A DNA stretch of 16,329 bases from Actinomycetota bacterium (GTDB lineage: Bacteria; Actinomycetota; Acidimicrobiia; IMCC26256; PALSA-610): contig SXJQ01000191.1 of the NCBI GenBank assembly GCA_005779345.1, positions 1 to 16,329 on the forward strand, read 5' to 3'. How positions within the stretch are numbered: position 1 is the first letter of the stretch; each line of letters opens with the position of its first letter. This document shows positions 7,377-13,821 of this stretch, piece after piece. The notes under the pieces are model-generated. The model was not told the origin of the DNA. It made no database searches and was given only the letters and a program-made list of their open reading frames with translations. Both the position numbers and the translations under genes were made by a program.

Positions 7377-7467
7377 GGAGGTGCACGGGGTCTGGTGGCC
7401 CCCCTCGTCTTCAAAACGAGTGCGACGGGCGATCCCTGTCGGGTGGGTTCGATTCCTGCCGCCTCCG
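7377..7467 (+). tRNA. selC: selenocysteine tRNA (tRNA-Sec, anticodon TCA)
   Basis: The acceptor arm GGAGGTG (7377-7383) pairs with CGCCTCC (7460-7466) and is extendable by C7376-G7467. The D-stem is 6 bp (GGGGTC/GGCCCC) closing a 4-base TGGT loop, a hallmark of tRNA-Sec. The anticodon stem CTCGT/ACGAG encloses loop CTTCAAA, with anticodon TCA at 7411-7413 that reads UGA. The long variable arm (7423-7441) has 7 pairs with one bulged T. The T-arm loop is TTCGATT. Acceptor and T helices total 12-13 bp, as expected for bacterial tRNA-Sec. CCA is not encoded. It delivers selenocysteine at UGA codons with SelB; no selA, selB, selD or selenoprotein gene was recognised in the window. The exact ends are uncertain by one base. 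Confidence 0.9.
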
Positions 7468-7502
7468 CTCGCGCACGGCGCCCCCGCCCCGCCCGTCCCG
7501 CC

Positions 7503-7554
7503 CCGAACGTTGAGTGGATCACCCGAATATTCGGGAAAACCACTCAACGTTCGG
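7503..7554. repeat. 52-bp near-perfect palindrome
   Basis: The sequence is symmetric about 7528/7529. The outer arms CCGAACGTTGAGTGG (7503-7517) and CCACTCAACGTTCGG (7540-7554) pair over 15 bp. The core CCCGAATATTCGGG (7522-7535) is itself a perfect palindrome. Only three of 26 base pairs mismatch, all in the 4-base stretches 7518-7521 and 7536-7539. It is visibly more AT-rich than its surroundings and has no T-run, so it is not a classic terminator. It may be an intergenic repeat of REP/MITE type, a processing or termination hairpin after tRNA-Sec, or a protein-binding site. Confidence 0.85.
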
Positions 7555-7592
7555 CCCGGCGGGGCGGCGGAGGGGCCTGCGCGGCGAAGCCG

Positions 7593-7608
7593 TAGGCTCG
7601 GCCGCATG
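7593..7608 (+). promoter_or_regulatory. -10 element, leaderless start of the oxidoreductase gene
   Basis: TAGGCT at 7593-7598, then 7 bases and ATG at 7606. It sits 39 bases downstream of the palindrome, so the palindrome lies just upstream of the -10, at roughly the -60 to -95 region. Confidence 0.5.
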
Positions 7609-8568
7609 AAGGCAGCGGTGTACTACGAGACCGGCGGACCCGACGTGTTCCGCTACGAAGACGTCCCCGACCCGACCGTGTATCCCGGCGGTGTGGTGGT
7701 CCGCGTCGAGGCGGTGAGCATCGAGGGTGGCGACACCCTGAACCGTGCCGGCGGGTTGTTGACCTCGGTGCCCCACATCGTCGGTTACCAGGCCGCGGGC
7801 ACGATCGTGGAGGTGGGCGAGGGCGTCACCGACCGCAAGGTCGGCCAACGGGTCGTCACCACGATGGTGTCAGGGTCGCACGCCGAACTCGTGGCGACGC
7901 CCGCGGTGGTCGCGTGGCCGATCCCCGACGGCGCCGACCTCGTGCACGCGGCCTGCGTGCCGATCGCGTTCGGCACCGCGCACGACTGCCTCTTCGAGTT
8001 CGGGCATCTCACCGCCGGGGAGACCGTGCTCGTGCAGGCCGGTGCGGGCGGAGTCGGGATCGCGGCGATCCAGCTCGCCAAGCGGGCGGGTGCGACGGTC
8101 CTCGCGACGGCGTCGAGCGAGTCGCGCCTCGCACGGTTGTACGACCTCGGAATGGATCATGGCATCGACTACTCCAACGACGGGTGGGTCGACGCGGTCC
8201 GGGCGCACACCGGCGGGCGCGGGGTCGACCTCGTCGTCGACTCGGTCGGCGGCAAGGTGTTGCAGGGGAGCGTCGCGTGTCTGCGCTACCGCGGCCGAGC
8301 GATCACGGTCGGCAGCGCCGGACGCGACCCGCAGCCGTTCGATCTCAGCGTGCTCGGCGGCATGAACCAGTCGATCACCGGTGTGTTCCTCGGCGCGGAG
8401 ATCGCGACCGAACGTGCGCTCGCCATGATTGCCGGTCTCATTGACGATGTCGCCGCCGGCCGGCTCACGGTCGTGGTCGATCGCACCTTCCCGCTCGCCG
8501 AGGCCGCGGCAGCGCACGCCTACATCGAGAGCCGTCAGGCCACCGGCCGCGTCGTGCTCATCCCCTGA
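7606..8568 (+). CDS. MDR-family NADPH:quinone oxidoreductase-like protein
   Basis: A 320-residue medium-chain dehydrogenase/reductase of the zinc-free quinone oxidoreductase type. The N-terminal GroES-like domain (about 1-120) opens with MKAAVYYETGGPDVF, and the Rossmann domain carries AGAGGVG (145-151) for NADPH binding. The catalytic zinc ligands of alcohol dehydrogenases are not evident, consistent with reduction of quinones or activated double bonds using NADPH in the cytoplasm. Length is typical. The start is fixed by the TAGGCT hexamer 7 bases before the ATG. A small membrane protein gene follows after 4 bases and is probably cotranscribed. The physiological substrate is unknown. Confidence 0.88.
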   Translation: MKAAVYYETGGPDVFRYEDVPDPTVYPGGVVVRVEAVSIEGGDTLNRAGGLLTSVPHIVGYQAAGTIVEVGEGVTDRKVGQRVVTTMVSGSHAELVATPAVVAWPIPDGADLVHAACVPIAFGTAHDCLFEFGHLTAGETVLVQAGAGGVGIAAIQLAKRAGATVLATASSESRLARLYDLGMDHGIDYSNDGWVDAVRAHTGGRGVDLVVDSVGGKVLQGSVACLRYRGRAITVGSAGRDPQPFDLSVLGGMNQSITGVFLGAEIATERALAMIAGLIDDVAAGRLTVVVDRTFPLAEAAAAHAYIESRQATGRVVLIP

Positions 8569-8572
8569 CAGC

Positions 8573-8974
8573 ATGCGCGTGGGGCCGACCAAGCGCAACG
8601 CGGCAATCCTCGCGGCCGCGGTCGCCGCCGGTACCGCCGCGTGGATCGCATGCTTCGCGAGCCTCCCGCGCTACTCCGACGAAGCGACCGGGAACATCAG
8701 GAGCGTGTCGTTCTGGCCGTCGATGGTCGCGCTGGCGTTCGCGATCGGCTTCGCCGCCGGCCCCCGTTCGAGTCGGATCGGTGGGTTGTTGGTCGGCCTC
8801 CCGGCCCTGTTGCTCGCCCCCTGGACGGCGCCGCGCGGCGACAACGACGGCCTCTGGCTCCTGATCGTGCCCGTGCTCGCGTTCTTCGTCGCTGTTCTCG
8901 TGGTGGTCGCCTACTGCGGCGGCCTGACGCGCGAGTTCGTCCGCGTTCGCCGCACGGATCCGCACGCCGGGTAG
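8573..8974 (+). CDS. small multi-pass membrane protein, possibly truncated by an amber codon
   Basis: A 133-residue protein with about four hydrophobic segments (about 10-27, 44-58, 63-80 and 86-110) and a basic C-terminus (TREFVRVRRTDPHAG). No family is recognised. It begins 4 bases after the oxidoreductase stop, so the two are likely cotranscribed. The same frame continues past the TAG (8972-8974) for 33 further sense codons that encode a charged turn and a membrane-like helix (STLIDLVVIGSAVVAGRWLGWIG) ending at TGA 9074-9076. By my count 27 of those 33 codons end in G or C. This looks like the original C-terminus cut off by a nonsense change, or an incidental open frame. Confidence 0.6.
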   Translation: MRVGPTKRNAAILAAAVAAGTAAWIACFASLPRYSDEATGNIRSVSFWPSMVALAFAIGFAAGPRSSRIGGLLVGLPALLLAPWTAPRGDNDGLWLLIVPVLAFFVAVLVVVAYCGGLTREFVRVRRTDPHAG

Positions 8975-9076
8975 TTCCTCGACAACCGGCGCCGCCTCTC
9001 GCGCTCGACTCTCATCGATCTCGTCGTGATCGGCAGCGCAGTCGTGGCCGGTCGTTGGCTCGGCTGGATCGGATGA
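8975..9076 (+). pseudogene. in-frame continuation after amber codon, possible lost C-terminal helix
   Basis: Thirty-three sense codons in the frame of the preceding gene, from the base after TAG to TGA 9074-9076. They encode a basic segment (DNRRRLSR) then a hydrophobic helix with positive-inside polarity. There is no separate start signal. It is more likely a severed C-terminus than an independent gene, but chance cannot be excluded in DNA this GC-rich. Confidence 0.35.
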
Positions 9077-9112
9077 CCGCACTCGGGGCAACTCGCCAGA
9101 CGGGCGGGCCGA

Positions 9113-9367
9113 TCACTCGCTCAGCATCTTGATCCACATCCAGGTGACGCTGCCGACGACGCTCACGAGCAGCACGGCAATCAAGAGCGGGATGGCGATC
9201 AGCTGGTATCGGGAGCGGAATACAGGTGGCAGTGCCGCCCACCACGCCCGGACGTTCTGGGTCTGTGGGTCGAATCGAGCCTCAGGCGGTCCCGCGACGA
9301 GTTCGGGTGCGTCGTCGCGCCGACGCCGACGACGCTTCGGGCGGGGCCGAACATCGGAAGGTCTAAT
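9113..9367 (-). CDS. small tail-anchored-like membrane protein of unknown function
   Basis: An 84-residue protein if initiated at ATT 9367, or 98 residues from the in-frame ATG at 9409. The N-terminus is highly basic (KRRRRRR at about 11-17), followed by a polar linker, RAWWAALPPVFRSRY, and one strong hydrophobic helix (about 55-78) close to the C-terminus (WMWIKMLSE). The hydrophobic profile and short length suggest a single-pass protein with a cytoplasmic basic tail. TAGCGT on the minus strand (9380 to 9375) lies exactly 7 bases before the ATT and would be downstream of the ATG start, so the start is unresolved. No family is recognised. Confidence 0.5.
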   Translation of the reverse strand: MRPSDVRPRPKRRRRRRDDAPELVAGPPEARFDPQTQNVRAWWAALPPVFRSRYQLIAIPLLIAVLLVSVVGSVTWMWIKMLSE

Positions 9368-9374
9368 CGGAGAG

Positions 9375-9400
9375 ACGCTATTGGTTGTCGCACGTAGCGT
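9375..9400. promoter_or_regulatory. inverted pair of TAGCGT -10 elements, divergent promoters
   Basis: ACGCTA (9375-9380, TAGCGT on the minus strand) and TAGCGT (9395-9400, plus strand) form a 6-bp inverted repeat separated by 14 bases. Each hexamer is followed outward by exactly 7 bases before a potential initiation codon: ATT 9367 on the minus strand and ATG 9408 on the plus strand. Confidence 0.5.
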
Positions 9401-9407
9401 GACCGGC

Positions 9408-9845
9408 ATGGGCGGATTCCACACGCGGTGGGTCGTGGCCGACGAGATGCCTGTCGAGGCCACCGATCTCGACGACGATGGCCGGCCAGGCGCGGCTGCG
9501 GTCGAGCGTTGGATCGAGGCCGCGTGCGACGCCTACCTGACGCGGTGCCCGACACTGACACAGGTGCTGGACCGATCAGGCGGTGTTCTCCGGCGCGAAC
9601 TTGGGATTCCGCAGCTTCACGACTGGCCCGATCACCCGGCGACAGTCATCGTCAGCGCGGGGGTCAACGAAGTCTGGGCGAGCGCGTTCCGGATCGCCGT
9701 TCGCATCCGCGGCTGCGAGGCCGTGATCGACGCGACCTGCATCGTCTCGGTGGCTCCGGCCGGCGGCGGCGATCCGGTCGAACTCGGTCGCGAGGTCGTC
9801 GACGAGTTGATCGCGCTCGAGCACGCCGCACGGCACGTCAACTAG
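9408..9845 (+). CDS. hotdog-fold (thioesterase-like) protein, tentative
   Basis: A 145-residue protein. The pattern of an N-terminal strand (FHTRWVVADEMP), a D-x-D-G segment (DLDDDGRPG), a long helix AAVERWIEAACDAYL, then strands (ATVIVSAGVNEVWASAFRIAVRIRG and EAVIDATCIVSV) resembles 4HBT-type hotdog acyl-CoA thioesterases. I infer the fold from this layout and see no diagnostic catalytic residue beyond the Asp-rich turn. A TAGCGT -10 lies 7 bases before the ATG, which sets the start. The nucleoside phosphorylase gene follows after 10 bases and is probably cotranscribed. The functional link between the two is unclear. Confidence 0.5.
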   Translation: MGGFHTRWVVADEMPVEATDLDDDGRPGAAAVERWIEAACDAYLTRCPTLTQVLDRSGGVLRRELGIPQLHDWPDHPATVIVSAGVNEVWASAFRIAVRIRGCEAVIDATCIVSVAPAGGGDPVELGREVVDELIALEHAARHVN

Positions 9846-9855
9846 GGAGGCCGCG
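9846..9855 (+). promoter_or_regulatory. Shine-Dalgarno site of the nucleoside phosphorylase gene
   Basis: GGGAGG, immediately after the hotdog gene stop codon, ends about 6 bases before the ATG at 9856. It is one of the clearest ribosome-binding sites in the window and contrasts with the leaderless genes; it fixes the start. Confidence 0.65.
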
Positions 9856-10683
9856 ATGGCGATTCCGAGGTTCGCGAACAAGCACGACCATGTCGACTTC
9901 TTGAGCCCGACCGCCATGCGCGACTGGCGGCGCGAGCGCGGGTTGCTCCCGGAGCGTGTCCCCGAACGGATGATCATCCTGTACCAGAACGGCCTCTGGC
10001 GAGGCGTCCGCGAATTCGAGGCGACGTCGGCGATTGGCGGCGACGCGTACTACGCGCGCGTCGTGACCCTCGACCGTACCGATGGTCGTGTCGGGGTGAT
10101 CGGCGGGTTCGGCATCGGTGCCCCGGTCGCGGCGGTGATCCTCGAAGATCTCATTGCGCTCGGTGTGCGGGAGTTCATCTCGATGGGGACGGCGGGAGGA
10201 CTGCAGCCCGATCTCGCGCCCGGCGCGGTGGTGGTCTGTACGAGTGCCGTGCGCGACGAGGGCGTGTCGCACCACTACGCGCGCGACGACGTGCTCGCCG
10301 CTCCCGATCCGGCACTCACGGAGTCGTTCGCCGCGACCATCGACGCCGCGGGACTCCCCACGCGGCGGGGCGCGACGTGGACGATCGACACGCCGTATCG
10401 AGAGACCGCGGCCGAGGCCGAGCACTACCGCGCCGACGGCGTGCTGTGCGTCGAGATGGAGGCGGCGGCGCTGTTCGTCGTCGCCGCCCATCGGCGTGTC
10501 GCGATCGCGAGCGCGTTCTGCATCAGCGACTCACTCGCCGACGCCGAGTGGAACCCGCACTTCGACCATCCCGGGTTGGTGCACAACCTGCTCGCGCTCT
10601 ACGGCGCCGCGGTCGACGCCCCGCGAACGTCGGGCACGTCGGGCACGTCGGGCACGTCGGGCACCTCGAGCATGTCACGATGA
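9856..10683 (+). CDS. NP-I family nucleoside phosphorylase (uridine/purine-type)
   Basis: A 275-residue phosphorylase that would split a nucleoside with phosphate into base and pentose-1-phosphate in the cytoplasm (salvage). Family hallmarks are GGFGIGAPVAAVILEDL (83-99), the phosphate/base-site GTAGG (111-115), the ribose-binding VEMEAAAL (199-206) and the catalytic-type Asp at 225 in ISDSLAD. The sequence is closer to uridine phosphorylase-like members than to trimeric eukaryotic PNP, but substrate specificity cannot be read. The C-terminus after about residue 256 is an odd TSG tandem repeat encoded by a 9-bp DNA repeat. The enzyme core appears complete before it. Confidence 0.85.
   Translation: MAIPRFANKHDHVDFLSPTAMRDWRRERGLLPERVPERMIILYQNGLWRGVREFEATSAIGGDAYYARVVTLDRTDGRVGVIGGFGIGAPVAAVILEDLIALGVREFISMGTAGGLQPDLAPGAVVVCTSAVRDEGVSHHYARDDVLAAPDPALTESFAATIDAAGLPTRRGATWTIDTPYRETAAEAEHYRADGVLCVEMEAAALFVVAAHRRVAIASAFCISDSLADAEWNPHFDHPGLVHNLLALYGAAVDAPRTSGTSGTSGTSGTSSMSR
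10627..10671 (+). repeat. 9-bp tandem repeat (ACGTCGGGC) encoding a TSG tail
   Basis: Four perfect consecutive copies of ACGTCGGGC at 10627-10662, followed by one degenerate copy (ACCTCGAGC, 10663-10671). The repeat is in frame with the phosphorylase and encodes Thr-Ser-Gly units at the extreme C-terminus. Such a short perfect array can change copy number by replication slippage without breaking the frame. Confidence 0.9.
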
Positions 10684-10696
10684 GGACCCGCCCCTC

Positions 10697-11944
10697 CTAG
10701 AGGAGTACCTCGCCGCCGCGACCTTGTTGGATGAGCGGGATGTAGTCGTCGAGACGCGCGAGCGTCGCGGCGTCGGTGAGGTCGACGACCCGGCCCTCCT
10801 CCGCCGAGAGGTACGCGGCCATCGTGAGCCGGACGATCTCGTACCCGTAGTCGAAGTCGAGGAGCGCACTGCGGCCGGCACGAAACGCGTTCGCGGCGTC
10901 GACGTTCTCGTCGGGGTAGCCGTAGAGATCGGGTTCGTTCGGCTGGATCGCGAGCAGGCCCTGCGACGCGGTCGCCTTTTCGAGCGCGAACTCGGCGTCG
11001 GCCACCGACGTCGCGGCGGCATCGCCGATGAAGACCTCGAGGGGCGAACGCAGGCTGTTGGCCTCGAGCGCGTATCCCGGGCCGATCCCGTCGACGAGCA
11101 ACCGCAACCCCTGCTTGTCGTACATCCACGACACGGTGAACTGTGCCTTCACCCGCTGACCCGACTCGGGGTTGCGGTACGTGACGAGACCCGTCGCGAA
11201 GTCTTCGGCGGGGGTGCGTGCATAGTCGACCCCGAAGCGATCGATCAGTTCCTGGCGCCAACGGGGCTGACCCCACTTGAGCAGCGACGTATCGGCGGAC
11301 ACCGAAATCGGTTCGAGGAACCGCAGGCCTCGATCGTGTGGCGTGAGGAGGTACCAGCCGACTGCGAGGCAGTGACAGCCCATGTCGGAGAGGACGCCAC
11401 CGCCTTGTTGGGTCGGGTCCCAGAACCAGGCGTTGTGCGGTCCCGCGTGCTCCTCGCCCGAGCGGGCGAGTGTGAGCGGTCCCATCGCGTCGATGGCACC
11501 GCGCAGCTGCGCGCGTGCCTGCTGGAGCATCTTCATGTGGATCTGGTTCTCGAAGTAGGCGGTCGGCGCGCCGATCTCGCGGGCGAGGTCGAGCACGCGG
11601 CGCGCTTCGGGAAGGTTGCGGGCGAGCGGTTTCTCGCAGATGATCCCGCGCAGCTGGGCACCAGCGCGCACGGCGGCAGCGATCTCCTCCATCGCATCGA
11701 CCCGCGCGAAGTTGGGCGCGTTCAGCATGATCACGTCGACGTGCGGCGCCATCTCGGTGATCGACGAGAACACCCGGGCCTCGCCCAACCCCGTGGCACG
11801 CGCCGAAGCCGCCAGCGCCTCCGGCGGTGTCCGCGACGTGAGCCCGACGACCTCGACGCCGCGCACTGCTTCGAGCGCGCGCAGATGGAACGCGCTGATG
11901 AAGCCACCGCCCACGAGCCCGTAGCGCAGAACCTCGTCGGTCAT
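10697..11944 (-). CDS. Gfo/Idh/MocA family oxidoreductase (third gene of sugar operon)
   Basis: A 415-residue NAD(P)-dependent oxidoreductase. The Rossmann motif GLVGGGF (9-15) is at the N-terminus and the family motif EKP (104-106, in IICEKPLARN) carries the conserved lysine. A long C-terminal alpha/beta domain follows, including QQGGGVLSDMGCHCLAVGWYLL where the catalytic D-x-x-x-H type region is expected. It probably oxidises or reduces a hydroxyl of a sugar or polyol. It is longer than the usual 330-380 residues, mainly through the C-terminal region. Only 9 bases separate it from the preceding operon gene. Its 3' end is 13 bases from the convergent phosphorylase. Confidence 0.88.
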   Translation of the reverse strand: MTDEVLRYGLVGGGFISAFHLRALEAVRGVEVVGLTSRTPPEALAASARATGLGEARVFSSITEMAPHVDVIMLNAPNFARVDAMEEIAAAVRAGAQLRGIICEKPLARNLPEARRVLDLAREIGAPTAYFENQIHMKMLQQARAQLRGAIDAMGPLTLARSGEEHAGPHNAWFWDPTQQGGGVLSDMGCHCLAVGWYLLTPHDRGLRFLEPISVSADTSLLKWGQPRWRQELIDRFGVDYARTPAEDFATGLVTYRNPESGQRVKAQFTVSWMYDKQGLRLLVDGIGPGYALEANSLRSPLEVFIGDAAATSVADAEFALEKATASQGLLAIQPNEPDLYGYPDENVDAANAFRAGRSALLDFDYGYEIVRLTMAAYLSAEEGRVVDLTDAATLARLDDYIPLIQQGRGGEVLL

Positions 11945-11953
11945 CGTCGGCTC

Positions 11954-13051
11954 TCAGTCGTCGAAGGTGTGCAACGGAAGCCCGGTCGGGATGAGCTCAG
12001 CGGGCATACAGTCGGTGGTGAGAGCGATCCGTTCGCCGCGCTCGGCCGACGCGAACGACGCCGTCATCATCTCGAGCACGTGGAGCGCGAGATCACCCGA
12101 CGCGCGATGCGCGCGACCGCTGCCGATCGCCCACAGCATGTCGGCGGCACCGATGCCGCGGCGTGCGGGCAACGCGCTCGGTCGGGGTGGGATCTCGCGC
12201 CATTCGGTGTCGCCGAGCGCCCGAACGCGTACGGGTCCCTCGAAGTAGTTCGGGTCCGGGACCGACAGTGTCGCCTCGGTGCCGTAGATCTCGATGTTGC
12301 GGTAGCGCGAGGCCTGGACGTCGAAGCTCGTCACGACCGTCGCGATCGCGCCCGAGGCGAACTCGATCGCGCTGCTCACGTGCGTGGGCACCTCGACCGG
12401 GATGCGTTCGCCGCGCCGCGGTTCGGAACCGATCGTGCGCTCGGCGTGGGTGATGCGTGCCGCCGCGCTCACAGCGCGCGCCGGGCCGAGCAGTTGAACG
12501 AGCGTCGTGAGGTAGTACGGGCCCATGTCGAACATCGGGCCCGCGCCGCGCCGGTAGAAGATGTCGGGGTGGGGGTGCCACGATTCGGGACCCGATCCGA
12601 GGAAGAACGCGTTCGCGGCGATCGGTTCGCCGATGAACCCGTCGGCGATCACGGCACGACACGTCTGGAGGCCGGCACCGAAGAACGTGTCGGGCGCGCA
12701 GCCGAGGCGCAGACCGAGGTCCGCAGCGAGGGCAACGAGCGCGCGGCCTTCGTCGAGGTCGACGCCGAGCGGCTTCTCGCTGAAGACCGACTTCCCGGCA
12801 CGCAACGCGGCATCGCTCACCGCGGTGTGCGCGAGCGGTGGGGTGAGGTTGACGATGCAGTCGATGGTCGGGTCGGCGAGCACGTCGTCGAGCGTCGTCG
12901 CACGAGGGATGTCGTGCGCGGCGGCCAACGCCGCGGCGCGTTCGGGTATCGCGTCGGCGCACGCCACGAGGTCGACGAAGCCGAGCTCGGCAAAGGTCTG
13001 CGCGTACGCGGGGGCGATGACCCCGCAGCCGACGATGGCGATCGCCGTCAT
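11954..13051 (-). CDS. Gfo/Idh/MocA family oxidoreductase (second gene of sugar operon)
   Basis: A 365-residue NAD(P)-dependent oxidoreductase with VGCGVIA (7-13) at the Rossmann nucleotide site and EKP (92-94, in FSEKPLGVDL). The substrate domain contains GPMFDMGPYYLTTLVQLLGPA, which carries the family Asp, although the usual following His is Tyr here. Length is normal. The ATG overlaps the stop of the upstream isomerase gene by 4 bp (ATGA on the minus strand), so the two are translationally coupled. It is clearly different from the neighbouring oxidoreductase, suggesting successive or opposite redox steps on one substrate. The exact sugar is unknown. Confidence 0.88.
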   Translation of the reverse strand: MTAIAIVGCGVIAPAYAQTFAELGFVDLVACADAIPERAAALAAAHDIPRATTLDDVLADPTIDCIVNLTPPLAHTAVSDAALRAGKSVFSEKPLGVDLDEGRALVALAADLGLRLGCAPDTFFGAGLQTCRAVIADGFIGEPIAANAFFLGSGPESWHPHPDIFYRRGAGPMFDMGPYYLTTLVQLLGPARAVSAAARITHAERTIGSEPRRGERIPVEVPTHVSSAIEFASGAIATVVTSFDVQASRYRNIEIYGTEATLSVPDPNYFEGPVRVRALGDTEWREIPPRPSALPARRGIGAADMLWAIGSGRAHRASGDLALHVLEMMTASFASAERGERIALTTDCMPAELIPTGLPLHTFDD

Positions 13052-13821
13052 GCGATGCTCCCGTCGCGACCGCGGGAGAGCCCTGCGCCGACGAGGTGAT
13101 CGAGGCTGCGACCGACCGCGGTGAGCATGTCGGTCGCGCACCGGTCGAGCTCGACGATGTGCCATTCGGCCGCGGTGCCGGCCGCGAGGATCTCCGCGAC
13201 CGGGATCACGCCGTCGCCGACCGCCACCATGTCGCTCTCGTGGCCGTCGGCCGGACCGTCCTTCACATGGAGCAGTCGCACTCGGTCGCCGAGTTCGGTC
13301 ACCAACGCCGCCGCGTCGACTCCGCCGACGACCGCCCAGTAGATGTCGATCTCGGCGACGACATCGGGGTGCACGCGGTCGAACAGGTGCAGCAGCGCGG
13401 GTCGGTCGGCGAGGAGCGCCAGCTCCCAGAAGTGATTGTGGTAGCCGAGGCGGAGTCCGAGCCCTTCGGCGCGATCGCGCGCGGCGTTGATGAGGTCGGC
13501 CGCACGGGACACGGCATCGAGGTCGGCGAAATGTTTCGGCCACAGCGCCGGGATCACCGCGGTCGTCGCACCCGCGGCGGCGTGGGCTTCGAGCGCGGCG
13601 GTGTAGACGCCGGGGTCGTCGTCGTGGCCGACGTGGGCCGAGGCGAGCGTGAGGCCGTGCTCGGCGAGCAGCGCGGCGAATTCGGCGGGGGTGCGCTCGG
13701 CGAGGCCTGCCGACTCCACGCCGACATACCCCTGGGCCGCGAGCGCGCCGAGCACGCCGGGAAGGTCGGTGGCGGTGGCATCGCGCAGCGAGTAGAGCTG
13801 CACTGCGAGCGGGGCGGTCAT
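13048..13821 (-). CDS. sugar phosphate isomerase/epimerase (xylose isomerase-like TIM barrel)
   Basis: A 257-residue TIM-barrel protein of the AP endonuclease 2/xylose isomerase-like family. Expected metal-binding and catalytic positions are visible: E36 (VGVESAG), H63 (SAHVGH), HNH at 128-130 (GYHNHFWEL), the EID segment (157-159), HVKD (185-188) and E224. The first strand motif AVQLYSLRD is typical. It likely isomerises or epimerises a keto-sugar or polyol intermediate together with the two downstream oxidoreductases. The start is supported by AGGAG about 6 bases upstream of the ATG. It is the first gene of a three-gene operon. The specific substrate cannot be deduced. Confidence 0.85.
   Translation of the reverse strand: MTAPLAVQLYSLRDATATDLPGVLGALAAQGYVGVESAGLAERTPAEFAALLAEHGLTLASAHVGHDDDPGVYTAALEAHAAAGATTAVIPALWPKHFADLDAVSRAADLINAARDRAEGLGLRLGYHNHFWELALLADRPALLHLFDRVHPDVVAEIDIYWAVVGGVDAAALVTELGDRVRLLHVKDGPADGHESDMVAVGDGVIPVAEILAAGTAAEWHIVELDRCATDMLTAVGRSLDHLVGAGLSRGRDGSIA

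Noticed and set aside
7377..7467. tRNA-Ser or tRNA-Leu with long variable arm
   Set aside because: The anticodon is TCA (reads UGA) and the D-arm has a 6-bp stem with a 4-base loop, both typical for tRNA-Sec.
7503..7554. Classic Rho-independent terminator
   Set aside because: No T-run follows on either strand, and the symmetry extends through a second inner palindrome; kept as a palindrome of unknown role.
8972..8974. Pyrrolysine or other amber recoding
   Set aside because: No supporting tRNA or synthetase is visible; nonsense truncation or an ordinary stop is simpler.
10627..10671. CRISPR-like array
   Set aside because: The units are 9 bp and directly abutting with no spacers; this is a simple coding tandem repeat.
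10154..13099. Very long plus-strand open frame (981 codons) across the sugar operon
   Set aside because: It is the GC-rich antisense shadow of the well-conserved minus-strand oxidoreductases and phosphorylase; its composition is Arg/Asp/Glu-rich without any recognisable domain.
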